From: Onchocerca volvulus
Lineage: Eukaryota > Nematoda > Chromadorea > Rhabditida > Onchocercidae
Assembly: GCA_000499405.2 (NCBI GenBank)
Contig: HG738140.1
Location: forward strand, 5,074,701-5,138,700
Direction of reading: 5' to 3'
DNA length: 64,000 nt
A program made the translations under genes and the position numbers. Under the pieces are notes generated by a model. That model did not search any database, was not told the DNA's origin, and saw nothing but the letters and a program-made list of their open reading frames with translations. This document shows, piece by piece, positions 14,401 through 27,119 of this stretch (position 1 is its first letter; each line of letters starts with the position of its first letter).

Positions 14401-15700
14401 TTGAAATTCACGTCGAACGTTAAAATGGTTTAAAATATTTATTTTAATATATGCAATGATAAAAGGTTGATTAACTAAATTTTGAGAGAATATTGCTAAT
14501 TAATAGTACAATTAATTAATTTGACGAAATTTAAGCTTAAAATCAGAAGGGAGAATTCTTGAAATCTATAATAAACTTTGACAATATAAAATTAGAATGA
14601 GCATATTTTCTCAGATAGTTTAATAATAGCTTTTCTAAAGTATGCCATAAAATTTATAATTATTTTATAGTGGATAGAGAAAAATGATGAAAGATTGATT
14701 GATTGAAATTATTGGAAAAGTATCAATCATTATTTTTTCAATTAATTAATTCGAGAAATTTAAATCCGCAAAAAATTGTTTTCGTCTTCTGTAATTTCCA
14801 CCCTTTTTCTTGTAATCATTAATTAATTCCGGTCCAATTATTAAACAGAGCCAATTTCTCGGATGAAAAAATTAATCACGAATTGTTTTCAGTTGTTTTC
14901 TATGAAGTTAAAATTTAAATTTTAACAAATTAATTAATCAATAGTACTATCAATAAATGATATTTTTCCAATTAATAGAATTTGACAATCTTGCCATTTT
15001 CGGTATAATTCTCTTTAAATTTTTTGAAAGAAACTTAATTTTTAAAAAATTTCTAATATCTCTTAATTAATGAATTTCGAAGGAATCTAAGAATTTTTAT
15101 ATCTCATACGAACAAAAATCTTCAGTAAATTCAGAATTTCTCAGTTGATGTACCTTGGAGGAGAAAGTTGAATTATTAAGTGATTTCATTTCTAACTTAA
15201 TTTCCCGTAGATAAGGAGCGATTAATTTTCAACGAATTTGTATAAAATTCAAACAAATAAAAAGAATTGGTATAAACAATGGATACTGTAAAATGTTTGC
15301 AAACAACAATAATGCAAATACTGTACATACTGTAAAGTGTAATTTATGGATAAGAAAACAAATATTATTATATAATCTGTCAAATGATACTGTAACTAAC
15401 AGACGAAACAAATATATTATCATGTTGATTCATAAACAAATAAAATATTTATCAGTTCGAAATGTTAGAAATGTTAGCGACAAATAATGATAAATAAGAC
15501 TAAAACTATGAATATATTATAAATAGATTAAAATTACCATATCATTAAATATACTTTATATTGAAGAGAAATATTAATAATAAAAATCGTAATTTTTTCA
15601 AAAATAAAAAAATAAAATATTATTTTCTTAAAATTTAATTATTCATCTTCACAAATATTTATTTAGTTATTTATTACCATCGATTTATCCATTAATTAAA
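14401..15700. other. A/T-rich spacer with no clear gene
   Basis: Two overlapping open frames at 15229-15490 on opposite strands contain short self-similar 'atactgta' words and show no protein-like composition. Nothing else stands out. Confidence 0.45.
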
Positions 15701-15738
15701 TTAATTGAACCATTTCTTGAGACTAATCCCTATTCAGG

Positions 15739-15840
15739 ATGAAAATAACCTATAAAATGACATGCAAACAAATTGTTTTTGAGAAAGAAAAAATAGCACA
15801 GCTGGGTCTTCTGGAAAATGTGCCACCTGCGAAATTGTAG
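15739..15840 (+). CDS. Possible terminal exon or 33-aa small ORF
   Basis: An open frame directly follows an acceptor-like CTATTCAG (ag at 15736-15737) and ends at TAG 15838-15840. From the ATG at 15739 it encodes 33 residues. The end, EKEKIAQLGLLENVPPAKL, looks more protein-like than neighbouring low-complexity frames and lies in a locally GC-richer patch. I cannot find upstream exons. The same patch carries two E-box-type hexamers (CAGCTG, CACCTG) close together, so a regulatory role is an alternative. I do not recognise a family. Confidence 0.2.
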   Translation: MKITYKMTCKQIVFEKEKIAQLGLLENVPPAKL

Positions 15841-16620
15841 ATCGAAATTATTTCATAGAAAATATCCAAACAAACATGTTAAAATGGATATTTGACCTTT
15901 TGACAAATGGATCATTCGGATATTTCTACGATAAACAAAAAAACATATCTTTCATTTTACTCAAAACTATCACAAAATATATAAGTATCAAAAATTTTTC
16001 TCTACTGATTAATGATAATAATTAGATGATGATAATGATGATCAATGATAATGATTAGATAATGATTAGTCCAAATAAACAAGAAACGATTCATTTAAAA
16101 CAACAAATATTTAATAAGTATAATTTACGGATAAGTATAAATTTTTTACGGATAAGAAATTAAATAAATTTTCTTGCATAATGATTTGATATTATCATAT
16201 CTTTAATGATATAATTCGATGGAATTGATCAATTCATAGATCAAAAGATTTAAGAGATAATCACCAAAAATTAATGCAATTAAATTAATTGCAGATTTTA
16301 AGCCATAGTCAAACGATTAATTTATCAAATTAATTTTTGGACATGCAAAAGGTGACCTGAATAAATCCGTGTTATCCAAACTTTACATTTTAACTTTGTT
16401 ACTTTTTAAATGATCATTTTTGCTCAACTTTACCAATTTTTAAATGATTATTATGTTGACAGATTTGAGCCTAGAAAAATTTGGCCAAAAATACGAATTA
16501 ATCATATCCAAAAATGAAATTTTGATAAATGATAATTTTAACTAATGCTAACTTAGCTAAACAAATCTTTGACAATTGATAAAGAATTTTTTTTTTCTGA
16601 TAATTTAGGATAATAAGGGA
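15841..16620. other. A/T-rich spacer, nothing recognised
   Basis: Contains imperfect ATGATAATGATTAG repeats near 16010-16070. No gene seen. Confidence 0.45.
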
Positions 16621-16865
16621 ATAATGAAACAAATATCCATTGTGAAGGTGAAATTAATTAAAAACCTAAAATGGTACCAACAGGTACCAATAATTTCGCG
16701 GAAACGGAAGAAAAGCCAATTGCTATTCGATTGTACAGATATATACATCGCGCACAAACAATATGAACTTGTTTATCTCATTGCTATTGTCGCGCCTATT
16801 GAACACACAAATGATGACAACAATGATGACAATAATAATAATGATGATGATGATAACAATGAGAC

Positions 16866-16912
<47 letters not shown>

Positions 16913-16945
16913 CGATGATGACAATGATGACAATGAAATGATGAT
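16866..16945. repeat. GAT/ATG trinucleotide microsatellite
   Basis: About fifteen uninterrupted GAT units, then interrupted GATGAC/AATGAT units. It creates long open frames on both strands (poly-Met/Asp one way, poly-His the other) that I do not regard as genes. Confidence 0.9.
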
Positions 16946-16959
16946 GACGATGATGAATT

Positions 16960-17240
16960 AAAAATAGGCAACAAAGCTGTATTCATCTTCTAGTAGTAGG
17001 GGACAGAGATGAACAAAGAAAACCTAAATAGGCCAGGTAGGTATGAATGAGTAATTCAAATTGATAATTTGAGGACAGGTGACACAAGAGAGAGAGAGAG
17101 AAAGAGAGAGGTAAACAATTGGAAATAGAAAGCCATAAGTAGACCGAAATGGAAATTGGACGACGAAAATCCTGACAAACGGGAAATGACAGCTGAAAAG
17201 TGAAAAGGGCAAATAAGAACGATAAACTAAGGATAAACAA
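16960..17240. other. Purine-rich, GC-richer patch
   Basis: The plus strand is strongly purine-biased, with a GAGAGAGA tract at about 17087-17112. Two overlapping minus-strand frames encode Ser/Leu/Phe-rich sequence, one with a signal-peptide-like start, but their composition is what a purine/pyrimidine-biased tract would give. It could be a regulatory GAGA-type region. I find no supported gene. Confidence 0.3.
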
Positions 17241-20200
17241 AAAAGGGCGAAAGAATTTAATTCGATTTCAAATTGGAAAATATTTGAAAATGAAGGATTG
17301 ATATACTAATATACTAATTTATTTGTCCTAATAATTAATTTAATTTAATTTGAAAATTTATATGTTTATTTTATATTAATATTAATTTATCAATTTTTAT
17401 ATTTAGGCGACTAATCATTCATTTCCCTAAATAGATTGTCACTTTACTAAATGATATAAGTAAAAAAAAACAAATTAGAACTAAAAAAAAAAAAGGAAAA
17501 AATTAATAAATTAAGGATGGATGAACTTTATATTAATTAAAAATTTTATATTAATCAAAAAAAAAGAGACGAAATATGGATAAGAGATAAGGAAAGATTA
17601 TGAGATCGCAAAATTTACTGGATTAAAGTTGAATTTTAAATTTTATTTGAAATTATTGCCTGGATAACATTTTACATCATATTAGAACTGAGTTTAAATT
17701 TGCTTTTCAATTTTTTGATTTTAATTTGTTCATCCTAACATTTTTATTCTAATTTAAATTCCTCATTCTCAATTCAGGTCTGATTGAAATATAATAATCG
17801 GTAATAATATTAGAATGGTATATTTTCCCAAAATTTTTTTTCATGAATTTATTTTCATATCAATATAGCAATTAAATAAACATGAAAAAAAAAAATTATA
17901 CGACTAGATAGAATAACTTAAACTTATTTTTTAAATTGTTGCTTATTATATTTTAATCTAAATTTGAAAATGTAGAATTTCAACTGGATTGGAAATATTC
18001 TGTTATAAATTGAAATGAAAAACTAGTGAACTAATTTTAAATTGAACCAATTCAAAATTTATTAGTAAAATGTGACCTAGATATTGATTAAATCTAAAAT
18101 TCAATTTAAACCGAATTCAATAATCGTTTTTTAAACATGAATGAAATCGCTAAAATTGCTTTTATCAGATCGAAGAAGTGATAATGAATGGAGCATATCA
18201 GTACTGTATAATTATCAACAATTTATCAACCGAAACGATTGTTAGGAAACTGATTGATAAGATGAATGATTAGTATGCTTCATCATAACTCTAATAGATT
18301 GATATATGCTAATTATAAATATAATATGGAAATGAAGTGATATTTTTATCGGATATTTTCATCAATTATTTCTTCTACAAACAATAATTCTTACAAGAAA
18401 ACAAATACAATAGATTATTTTGAATCAATCGGTCAACAATAACCATATTTGTTTCCGAAAAAAAAAAAAAAAAAAAGAGGAATTTTTGATGACAAAGGCG
18501 GAAAATGTCGCAATTATCGGTTCATCTGAATTTACAAATATAATTTATACATTGATAAGAAGAGATTTATATAATTCGAATTAGATTGGATGAATGTATT
18601 TGAGATAAATTTTGAGTAGAACCGGTCAATTATTATCTGTTCAATTAATTGTTATTAATATGATTTAACCTGTTTTATCAATTTTATTCCAATCTCTTCC
18701 CTTTATCAAATTATTAGATATTTTAATAGCATTACGATATTTTCTTTCATTCATTATTCTTCTTTATCGTCAATCTTTCATATTAATACTAAACTTCACT
18801 TTTTCTTAATAATGATGATAGCAATGATTGTTATAAATAAACTGCATTTTACATTGATTATTTGATCTTAAACAATATTTGATTTAACCTCTTGTTATCT
18901 TAAAAAAATCCTGAAAAATCTTAAATCTTAAACAAATCTTAAATAATCTTGAACAATTTTTAAACTTAAACAATTTTTGTTATCATAATCTTTCGATAAT
19001 TCATAAAACTATATTTGAAATTTGATAACTGTTTTGGATAATTGATGATATAATGATACTATAATTGGTAATTTTTTGAATGGAATTAAAATTGAACAAA
19101 TAAATTTTTTCTTTTTAAACTTGATCATAAGTTTAAATGATATCGTATCGGTATAAACATCGTATCTACTTCTGAATCTTTTGATAATTCATTAAATATG
19201 TATTTGAACTTTGATATTAAAAAATTTTGATAATTGAATGAAATTAAAATTTAATATATCTTTTGACTTCCTTTTAATCTTCATCATCATCATAGGTGTG
19301 ATACCGTAATATCTAATAACCCCGATACCGTATTACTTTTTCATCTTTCCCGGATCACAGTAATTACTTACAAACTCGATAGATCATTCATTCGTACCAA
19401 ACAAAAGCTATTATTTAAAAGCGATGAAAATGAGAGATGATGATGGCATAGTTGGACAATAAATGTCAAATTTTAAATAATCCTTTCTACAATGACCATT
19501 ATTTTCATTTCTTGTAAATTATTTATGAAATATTTTAAAATTATAAATAATAAACAAAAAAAAAAAAGAAAAAAAGAAAAAGAGAGAGAAAGGGAAGGAA
19601 AAGAAAGAAAGAAAGGAAGAGGAAATAATCGTATATAATAATCATTTTTCGAAAACTATGTAATAATAAAATTGTATTTATCGGAAGGTTCCAAATTTCT
19701 GAGGGTAGTTTTGAAAGGGAACAATTGGAATGTTGACATATTCATCTCTCTCTCTCTCTCTTCCTCTTTCTTTCTTTCACCCTTTCTCTTGCCATTAAAT
19801 TCTTCAAGGGCGCATAAATAATTTGCATAGATTATAAATGTATAAATTTTCTTATTGTCAATACAGTCATAAATGAGAAATGAAAGGACGTGCGATCGGA
19901 TGACGAATAGTTTTGAAGACGTGATAAATTTGCATAGACGTGACATTTGCTAAAAAGGCAAATATCCATTCCAATAATTATTAAATTACAATTACCATTT
20001 CATATTTCTATCCAAAATATTGAAATAAACAAAATTGAGCAATGAAAATTTTTGATATTTTGCAATGAAAAAAACTACTAATAGAAATTTCAAAAAAATA
20101 AAAAATTTAAATAAAAGTTTCAGTAAAGAAAAATGACTAATAAAAATTAAATAAAATAGACTATAGGTAAATTTTTTAGATATGATAAATTGCGTAAGAA

Positions 20201-20650
20201 TAAAATTTATTTCGAAACTTAAATTTAATTTTAAAATATTATACTTATATCATTTAAAATGCTAATAATTACTTGCATTCATTCAAACAAAAAAAAAAAA
20301 TTTCGAGAATTTTTTGAAGGAAATTTGGCCAATATTTTTTGCAATATTTTTTGATAATAATTCGTATTTAATGACACATTCTTAAATATATTTCCGATTC
20401 GTGGTCACCTGCCCATTTACTGATAACCGAACTCATAAAATAATGAAAGTAAGGAGTTGAAAAACTTTAAAAAAGCTGTTAACTTATTTTGTAATATTCA
20501 AAATTCTTAATTCATGCTTTTTTTTTGAATCTTTTTTTCACAAATCAATATTTTTAAATATTTTCATATAATAATTTTCACTCGATTTAAAACAGAAAAA
20601 AATAAAATTTGAATTCAATATCTGGTGATAGTAAGAATTCAGGTTTATAT
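17241..20650. other. Gene-free A/T-rich spacer with GA and CT tracts
   Basis: A purine tract (about 19558-19622) and a CT tract (about 19746-19765, continuing pyrimidine-rich to about 19795) lie some 125 bp apart in complementary sense and could pair imperfectly. The minus-strand frame at 19656-19946 spans the CT tract and has no other support. Nothing else recognised. Confidence 0.45.
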
Positions 20651-20659
20651 CTTTATAAG

Positions 20660-20970
20660 ATCAAATTAAGAATGTATTTACAGTCATAACTGCACGAATA
20701 ACGTGCCTTTATGTGATCGCATGCATGTTCGTGTGCGTGTGTATGTGCATGTGAGCGATGCAAGTGCATGTAGTGCATGCCTATGTATGACAGTTAAAAT
20801 AATTTAGGAATTTAAACGCTAAACAGAAGGGCGTATAATCGACTGGCACGAGGTTACACGCGCTTGACCTTTTTATTAAGTGAGTTGTATGCTCAGGAAG
20901 TTTCATCTTTCTCGTTGTCATCAAATAGAACTTGCCAAAGTGATATATGATGTAACAGAATTGATAGTTA
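20660..20970 (+). promoter_or_regulatory. GC-richer promoter-like block upstream of a small ORF
   Basis: This block stands out from its surroundings by CG- and GCATG-rich sequence, including repeated GTGCATGT/TAGTGCATGC words near 20735-20785 and a CACGAGGTTACACGCG patch near 20845. It ends at the ATG of a possible secreted peptide at 20975. Composition and position suggest a promoter or 5' region. No motif is diagnostic. Confidence 0.25.
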
Positions 20971-20974
20971 TTTC

Positions 20975-21172
20975 ATGCTACCGATGACAATTCGCTTGGC
21001 CTTGATAATAATGATAACGTTTTTACTTCCATCTTTATCAAATGTCATATCAATCAATCATATCAACTTCTTCATCAACAATCAACCACATTTCACATTA
21101 GTGCAAACTCAGCTACTCCTTAATTATAAGCATAACAATAAGCATAATCATGATAACATTTGGTCATGCTAG
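20975..21172 (+). CDS. Possible secreted peptide, 65 aa
   Basis: The ATG-started frame encodes 65 residues and ends at TAG 21170-21172. Residues 1-25 look like a signal peptide: MLPMTIR followed by a hydrophobic core LALIIMITFLLP and small residues SLSN. The rest is hydrophilic, rich in N, H and Q, with a single Cys as the last residue. No spliced extension is obvious, and I recognise no family. The preceding 300 bp are promoter-like in composition, which is the main reason to list it. Chance opening in A/T-rich DNA remains possible. Confidence 0.3.
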   Translation: MLPMTIRLALIIMITFLLPSLSNVISINHINFFINNQPHFTLVQTQLLLNYKHNNKHNHDNIWSC

Positions 21173-21239
21173 TAAAAATGAATAATTTTTCAATTTTTTC
21201 TACCAAACAGCTGACAATTTGAGCACAAAAATTTCTTTT

Positions 21240-21910
21240 CTAAACTTCTTAACCAAAATACAGTAGGATGCGATTACTGTAATAAGGATTACAATGATAA
21301 TTACAGCTAATTACAGCTTTTGCAGTATGAAGCTGCAATGATAATGCTTAATTTCAATTTATTGTGATGAGAATTATAATGAGACTTACATTAATTTTAA
21401 TATTTAAGTGAAATTACTGTAATAAAAACTACAATAATAATATTGGACTACAGTAATAATAGTTGCAATTATTACAGTAAGAATTGCTATGATGATTCAT
21501 GGTTGCAGCTACTGCATAATACTTATATTAATAATATTTAAATTGAATTATTGTAATAAGAATTGCAATATTGATATTAAATCCAATTGCTGACATACTC
21601 TTCAGTAAGTAATGATATTTAACTATTGCAGTAATAAAAATCATAATATTTAGATTTCAATTGCTGTAGTAGGAATCTCAATAATGATGCTCAACCATTA
21701 ATACTGTAATAAGACTTAAATAATAATATTAATTGAAATTGTTGTATTATAATAATGAAATTTAACCGTAAGAAATACAACAATTTTTGGTTGGCATTTT
21801 AATAAAAATTGCGATAATGATATTTAAATTCAATTGCAACAATGATATTTAATTGCAATCATTTGCAGTAATAATATTTTAATAATGATTTAGCAGTAAA
21901 AGCGATTGTA
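21240..21910. repeat. Degenerate tandem repeat of TTACTGTAATAAGAATTGCAAT type
   Basis: About 650 bp made from short units combining 'ctgtaataagaatt' with 'gcaataatgatattta', with period varying around 50-60 bp. Strongly diverged. It lies directly upstream of the kinase gene's 5' flank. Confidence 0.65.
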
Positions 21911-22534
21911 AATAATCGCATAATCCTACTATGACATGCTATCATTTTTCCTTTGATATGCAAATATACTAAATAAACTTTCTATACATTCAAAGAGAAT
22001 TCATCAATTATTAAAATCATTGTTGGAGTGAAAAAGTTTAATCAAATGCTTTCTTAGCTGTTTAGTTCAGAGAGGATACTTGAAGTAATTATTTTTAAGC
22101 GGAAATTGAATGTAAACTTATGACGACAACTATGAAAATGAATTTCTGAAGAACTCAACTAACAAAATGGCACTTATCAAAACTCAGTTCCATTTTTAAT
22201 TATCTCTTTAAAAAATTAAAACTACGTCAGCACCAGTACTTGAAAATACATGAAACATTTTATGAATTATACATTCATGTTAAGATAATGTAATTTCGGC
22301 ATATAATCAATGATAGTTAATATTATTTTGTATTTTTAACAAACTTTGCTATTTTACTAAAAAAATTTCTTAACTTTCAACCTTTTAATACTGTTAAAAA
22401 GGAAAATACAAGAATTAGTTCATGGTTAACATTCAACTTTTTGATATTTTGAAAAAGGAAAATAAGAGTTCTGCTCAAATATGCAGAAATTTTTAAATTA
22501 AAACTATGCAAATTTTATCGAAAATATTTCAAGC

Positions 22535-22536
<2 letters not shown>

Positions 22537-22588
<52 letters not shown>
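22537..22588. repeat. TA dinucleotide microsatellite
   Basis: About 26 uninterrupted TA units ending roughly 70 bp before the first kinase ATG, so it may lie within the promoter or 5' UTR. Confidence 0.95.
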
Positions 22589-22591
<3 letters not shown>

Positions 22592-22655
22592 CATATTGCT
22601 ATTTCAATCATTTTCTTAGTTATCGAAGAGGTCAGATGTGGTTACTTTAACTTGA

Positions 22656-25600
22656 ATGCAAGCGAAATATTTGCTTCAATTGATACGATTTGTTGCTATT
22701 CAACAAATTTTGCGAACTAAATCAGTGAAATTAATAGCATCAACAAAAACAAGTAATAGTACAAAGAAAAGTTTGATGGAATTATCCTTACTGGCATCAA
22801 AAACAGGTGATATCAAAACTTCAATTCTACAATCACGACAAAAACAACGAAGGAATCTGTCACCAGAACCTTCCTCACAATATGTTGTCGAAAAAAAAGA
22901 TCAAAATGAAAAAGTTGTCAATATTACTAAGCTAAAAATGAATGAACGAATCAATAAGTGGATAATTTTAGAATTCATCGGTAAAGGCTCATTCGGATGT
23001 GTTTACAAAGTTTGTTATTCAAAATTACATTGAACTAATCTGAAATAAGTGATAAAGTACCGTTAGCTTAATTTCTAACAATTTTATCATAATATATTAT
23101 ATTAGATTATCAGTAACATGCGATTATCACATTCTATTAGAGAGAGAGAAAGATAACATTGCAGGTCGGATATCATGGTGAACGATATGCACTTAAATTC
23201 GATCTCGGATATGATGATGATGTAATTATTGACTTTTTTTTCTAGATTCATTATCAAGCAAAAAATCTTTGATTATCATGAATTACTATCCGAAAATCCT
23301 TCTTGCGACGGATAATACAAAAGAAAATTGAATACTTTATAAAATATTTAATTGGCTTTTTTATGGTACCTATAACGTACAACAAAAAAAAAGATTTGGG
23401 AAATCATTGCCTGATAGTGTGATATATTGCATGATTTGATCCGTATATTATTGCTAATCAATAATCAATCACTTGATTATTCCATTTATTATAACTTGCA
23501 GAATGGTTACTTTTGCAAATAGTATCTCCAACAGAAAAGCAACCATTTAATTCATGTTTTTGAAGAGAAACTTAGTATTTTCTTGATTGAAAATTAATTT
23601 TAAATCAACTTTTGAATAACTTAATTTTAATTCAGAAACCATTATTAGTTGAAAAAAATGTGCTAGAATTAGCAAAACGAGCGAATAGTAAACATATCTG
23701 TCGACTTATTGATCATGGAAATTATTTTGGTATTGAATACATTGTAATGACACTTGTTGGCAAATCATTACGTGTATGTTAACAAGCTAGTTTTAACTTT
23801 TTTTTTTTAAATTAAATTTATTTAAAGTATTTAAAAAATCTTCTTTTTTAAAATTACTAAAATGCTAATTTTGCCAACTATTTTCGACAATTTTCTCTTA
23901 AAATTATTGAAATTCCAAGTCATATTTAGGATATTTTAATGGAGCGAAGAAGAAAAAAGCTTTCTGCCGGATGTGTCATTTCAGTTGGCCTTCAATGTGT
24001 TGAAGCAATCGAAGAACTTCATCGAGTTGGATTCATTCATCGGTAAGCAATTGCTTCTAATACAAGTATTATGAATAAAAAATATTCCAGTCATTAAGCT
24101 CAATTTTCCACTTAATTAACTCATTCTATTGGAAAATTAACTTTTATTACCAATTAATTAAGTTAAATATAAGTGGTATATTATCATTTATATGTCTCAT
24201 AACACGCTTCTAATGTATTAAAAGTGCCATGATGGAAAAGATTCCAATACTTAAATTCAGTTTTTCAATCAATTAATTTATGACATCACAAAATTAACAT
24301 TTACTGTCAATCAATCAACTTATATAAATAGTAAATTATCACTTATATTCCGTTGTATTTCCTATTAAAATTACCTGTCGCTAAAATCGATTTATGATGT
24401 TTTTTTTTTTTGTATTAGTATGACAAATATAGTCAAAACTGGTTTATTATTCATGGAAATTTACTTTTAAAAATTTTCGGAAAATATTTTTTCATTATAT
24501 ATCTGCGGCAAAATACCTTTTTCTTTTTTGTACATTTATGATTAAAATTAATTTTATTTTTAAGCGATATAAAACCATCAAATTTTGCTATCGGACGAAG
24601 TAATGTAGTAAATGGTGCTCGAAAAATTTACCTCATTGATTTTGGTCTATGCTATCGCTATGTTGATTCGAAGGATCATGTAAAACGTGTAAAACGTGTA
24701 TGTGATTTAGACTGTTCAAATTCGCTAATCTTTACTCTTCTGATTTTTCTCAAAGTTTAATTAATTTTTACTCAGAATCCAATCCATATAGGATATGAGT
24801 TTCAAAGGAACATTACGTTATGCACCATTGGGATCTCATCGGCGGTATCCACCAGGTCGTCGTGATGATCTCGAATCTTGGATGTATCAACAGATCGAAT
24901 TTACAAAAGGACGATTACCATGGAAAGATTTGGATGATGAACAATCCATTATGAATGTTAAAGTATATTAAAATTTCACATTTTTCGAGAATTAAAAAAA
25001 AACATTCATTCATTTTTTCATCTTTTCTTTTTTTTTACATCATGACAATTTCATTAGAAAGTTTTCCGGAAAATCGGAAATAACTTTCAAAAATGAAGTA
25101 AATGCAATTTTTCAAAGAACAATTATGCACTTTCTGGTTAAAGTATTTTAATCTGTCATAGGAGATAGCTCGAACAAATGATGGTATGCAAAGATTGCTA
25201 AAATCTTGTCCAAAAAAATATATGGAAATAATGAAGCATATATGCAAATTGAAATACACTTCTAAACCAGACTATGATCTTATCTATAAGGTTTCGTTCA
25301 TCCAATTCCTAATCATACTTAATAATATTTGAACTAAGAACTTTGGACAAAAGAAACAAATTTTTTTCTTTTCACAATTAGATGGAATTGATGATTAACT
25401 GGGATTTTTTAAATCAATCTTTATCGATAAGAAAATGAACTCATAATAGCTTTAAGAACATCTATTTTTGTAGTTCAATTAATTATAACTAAAGGAGTAA
25501 ACAAATAGCAATACCAGAGAACTTCTAAATTGGCTGATAATTGAATGATAGTAAACAATAGGAATATCAAAGAAATAGATCCATACATAAGGGGAAGAAC

Positions 25601-25703
25601 TGATTTTCAGCTGCTTCGAAAAATTTTATTTGAAGCACATTTGCGAGAATATCCATACGATTGGGAATATGAATCATTGACATATTTTCCTAGAAAACGA
25701 TAG
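22656..25703 (+). CDS. TTBK/CK1-like Ser/Thr protein kinase, 8 exons, 395 aa
   Basis: Exons with consistent GT..AG phases: 22656-23009, 23165-23221, 23636-23773, 23930-24042, 24565-24697, 24792-24962, 25162-25290, 25611-25703 (TAG). Residues 1-100 are a basic, Ser-rich extension. The kinase domain follows: glycine loop GKGSFGCV 109-116, ATP lysine in ALKF (K129), catalytic HRDIKPSN (D222), DFG 246-248, then the casein-kinase-1 signature RRDDLES, and the usual DWE near the C-terminus. The serine in HRDIKPSN fits tau-tubulin-kinase-like members and not classical CK1. All catalytic residues are present, so it should phosphorylate Ser/Thr proteins; the substrate is unknown. Nematodes carry many such genes, often male or germline expressed (family knowledge). 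For exon 8 I chose acceptor TTTTCAG at 25604-25610, because the upstream AG gives a stop. Donor 5 could be one of two adjacent GTs. Confidence 0.88.
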
Positions 25704-26370
25704 CAATATTTTTTTGGATTAATAATTTAATGGTAAACAATAAATTTTACCTTAATTCTTTATATTTCATTAATAAATACTAGAATGTATCATTTTTAAC
25801 CAATTTTAACATAACAGTGAACTTTTATTGACTTAAATTTAATAAAAAGATATAGCCTGAAATAACGAATTTATTCTCAGATGTAATATAATAATAAATT
25901 GTTTCAGTAAATCAAATTTGATGCTTTTTATTCCAAAAAAAAAAAAGAAACATTTCCAGAAATTATTTCAAAAAAATATTTTGGCTAATAACTTGATTTT
26001 CAGAGTAAAATTCATCAATTAACAGGATATTAGAAAGATTGAAATTATCAGAAACTGCAAGATTTTCCAATCATTTCTTAACATTTGATACATATATTGT
26101 TATAATTGTAAAATATGAATGAAGGCAAATTATTCAATATTAGTAATTTAATTTATCAATTCTCCAGTGTTCGTCGCTAATAGCCTATTCAATATCTCTT
26201 TAGCCAAAATAAATTAACAATAAAGAAAAGATGATGAAAGCAAAGATTTCAATTCTGAGCATACATTAGTCTAATTGATTCATCGAAATTAATCGAAAAC
26301 AATCGATTGGAAAAATTGCAGTATGTGTGCTGCATATTACAATATATAGTATAAGAGCTGCAATATTTAT
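25704..26370. other. 3' flank of kinase gene
   Basis: A/T-rich, with AATAAA-type words soon after the stop (near 25773 and 25842) that could serve polyadenylation. No further coding exon recognised. Confidence 0.4.
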
Positions 26371-27110
26371 TTATATAAATAAAAGTATAAATACTCTTCG
26401 TGACTCTCCACAAGACGATGCAAGTTCTTTACCGATTGAATTGAAATTTTGAAACAACGCTGCATTCGAATAAGAAACTGTTTTTATATAAATATATCTA
26501 CTTTTTTTTTTAAACCTAGCACATCTGTGACATGTAAAAGTAGATTGAATCTTTTTATCGCGCCTACTTTCTGCTATAATAAAATATGAGGTATGCAAAG
26601 CAATCATTACATTTTTTCTACAGTTTTATTTTATTTCACTTCAGTTTTGTCCACACTTTAAAATGAGGTAATATTAACGAGAGAGGAAAACTGTGTTGAT
26701 ACATCTATATTAAATTGATATTGATTTATATATGCTGAAATGATTTCGTCGCGTTGTTCAATGAGCGATGGCTTCACCAGTTACGATGACGAGGGTTATT
26801 ACTGACACGGTGTCGCGAGTAGAGACTGCTAGCATGTGGTAAAACGCTGAGGGGTGCCGAATTGGTTGCAGGATTAAAGGCAGAGGATGCATGCATCACT
26901 GCAGCGCTTTTTCATTTATTTTTGTTCTGTGAGGAATGTAATTGCGTCGCAGAAATGCCGAAGTATCATTATGATAGTGCATAATGATTTGTTTCGTTCG
27001 AGCAATTTATCGATTACTTCTCTGATTTCTAATATCAGGTCCTGTCTTGGATTTCCATTTGTCGTAAATGTTCGCTGTTCATTTTGACACAATGTTTCAA
27101 ATTCTTCGTT
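26371..27110 (-). mobile_element. Decayed mobile-element segment related to the inverted-repeat inner ends
   Basis: The stretch from 26887 to 27110, read on the minus strand, resembles the inner end of both inverted-repeat arms (34575-34787 and 42291-42500). It shares the order TTTGTCGTAAATG, TAATATCAGGT, ATCATTATGATAGTG and GAAATGTAGTTGCATCGC with many changes. The part near 26440-26480 (CGCTGCATTCGAATAAG) resembles the adjoining arm repeat at 34508-34525. The middle, 26740-26880, is much GC-richer and I cannot place it. The open frames here are not conserved between copies. Confidence 0.5.
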
Positions 27111-27119
27111 GATTTATAT

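Noticed and set aside
16624..16986. Long open frames on both strands (105 and 87 codons)
   Set aside because: They are produced by the GAT microsatellite, giving poly-Asp/Met and poly-His with no other protein-like part.
16983..17240. Minus-strand frame with signal-peptide-like start
   Set aside because: Ser/Leu/Phe-rich composition follows from a purine/pyrimidine-biased tract, and a second overlapping frame looks the same. No splice or family support.
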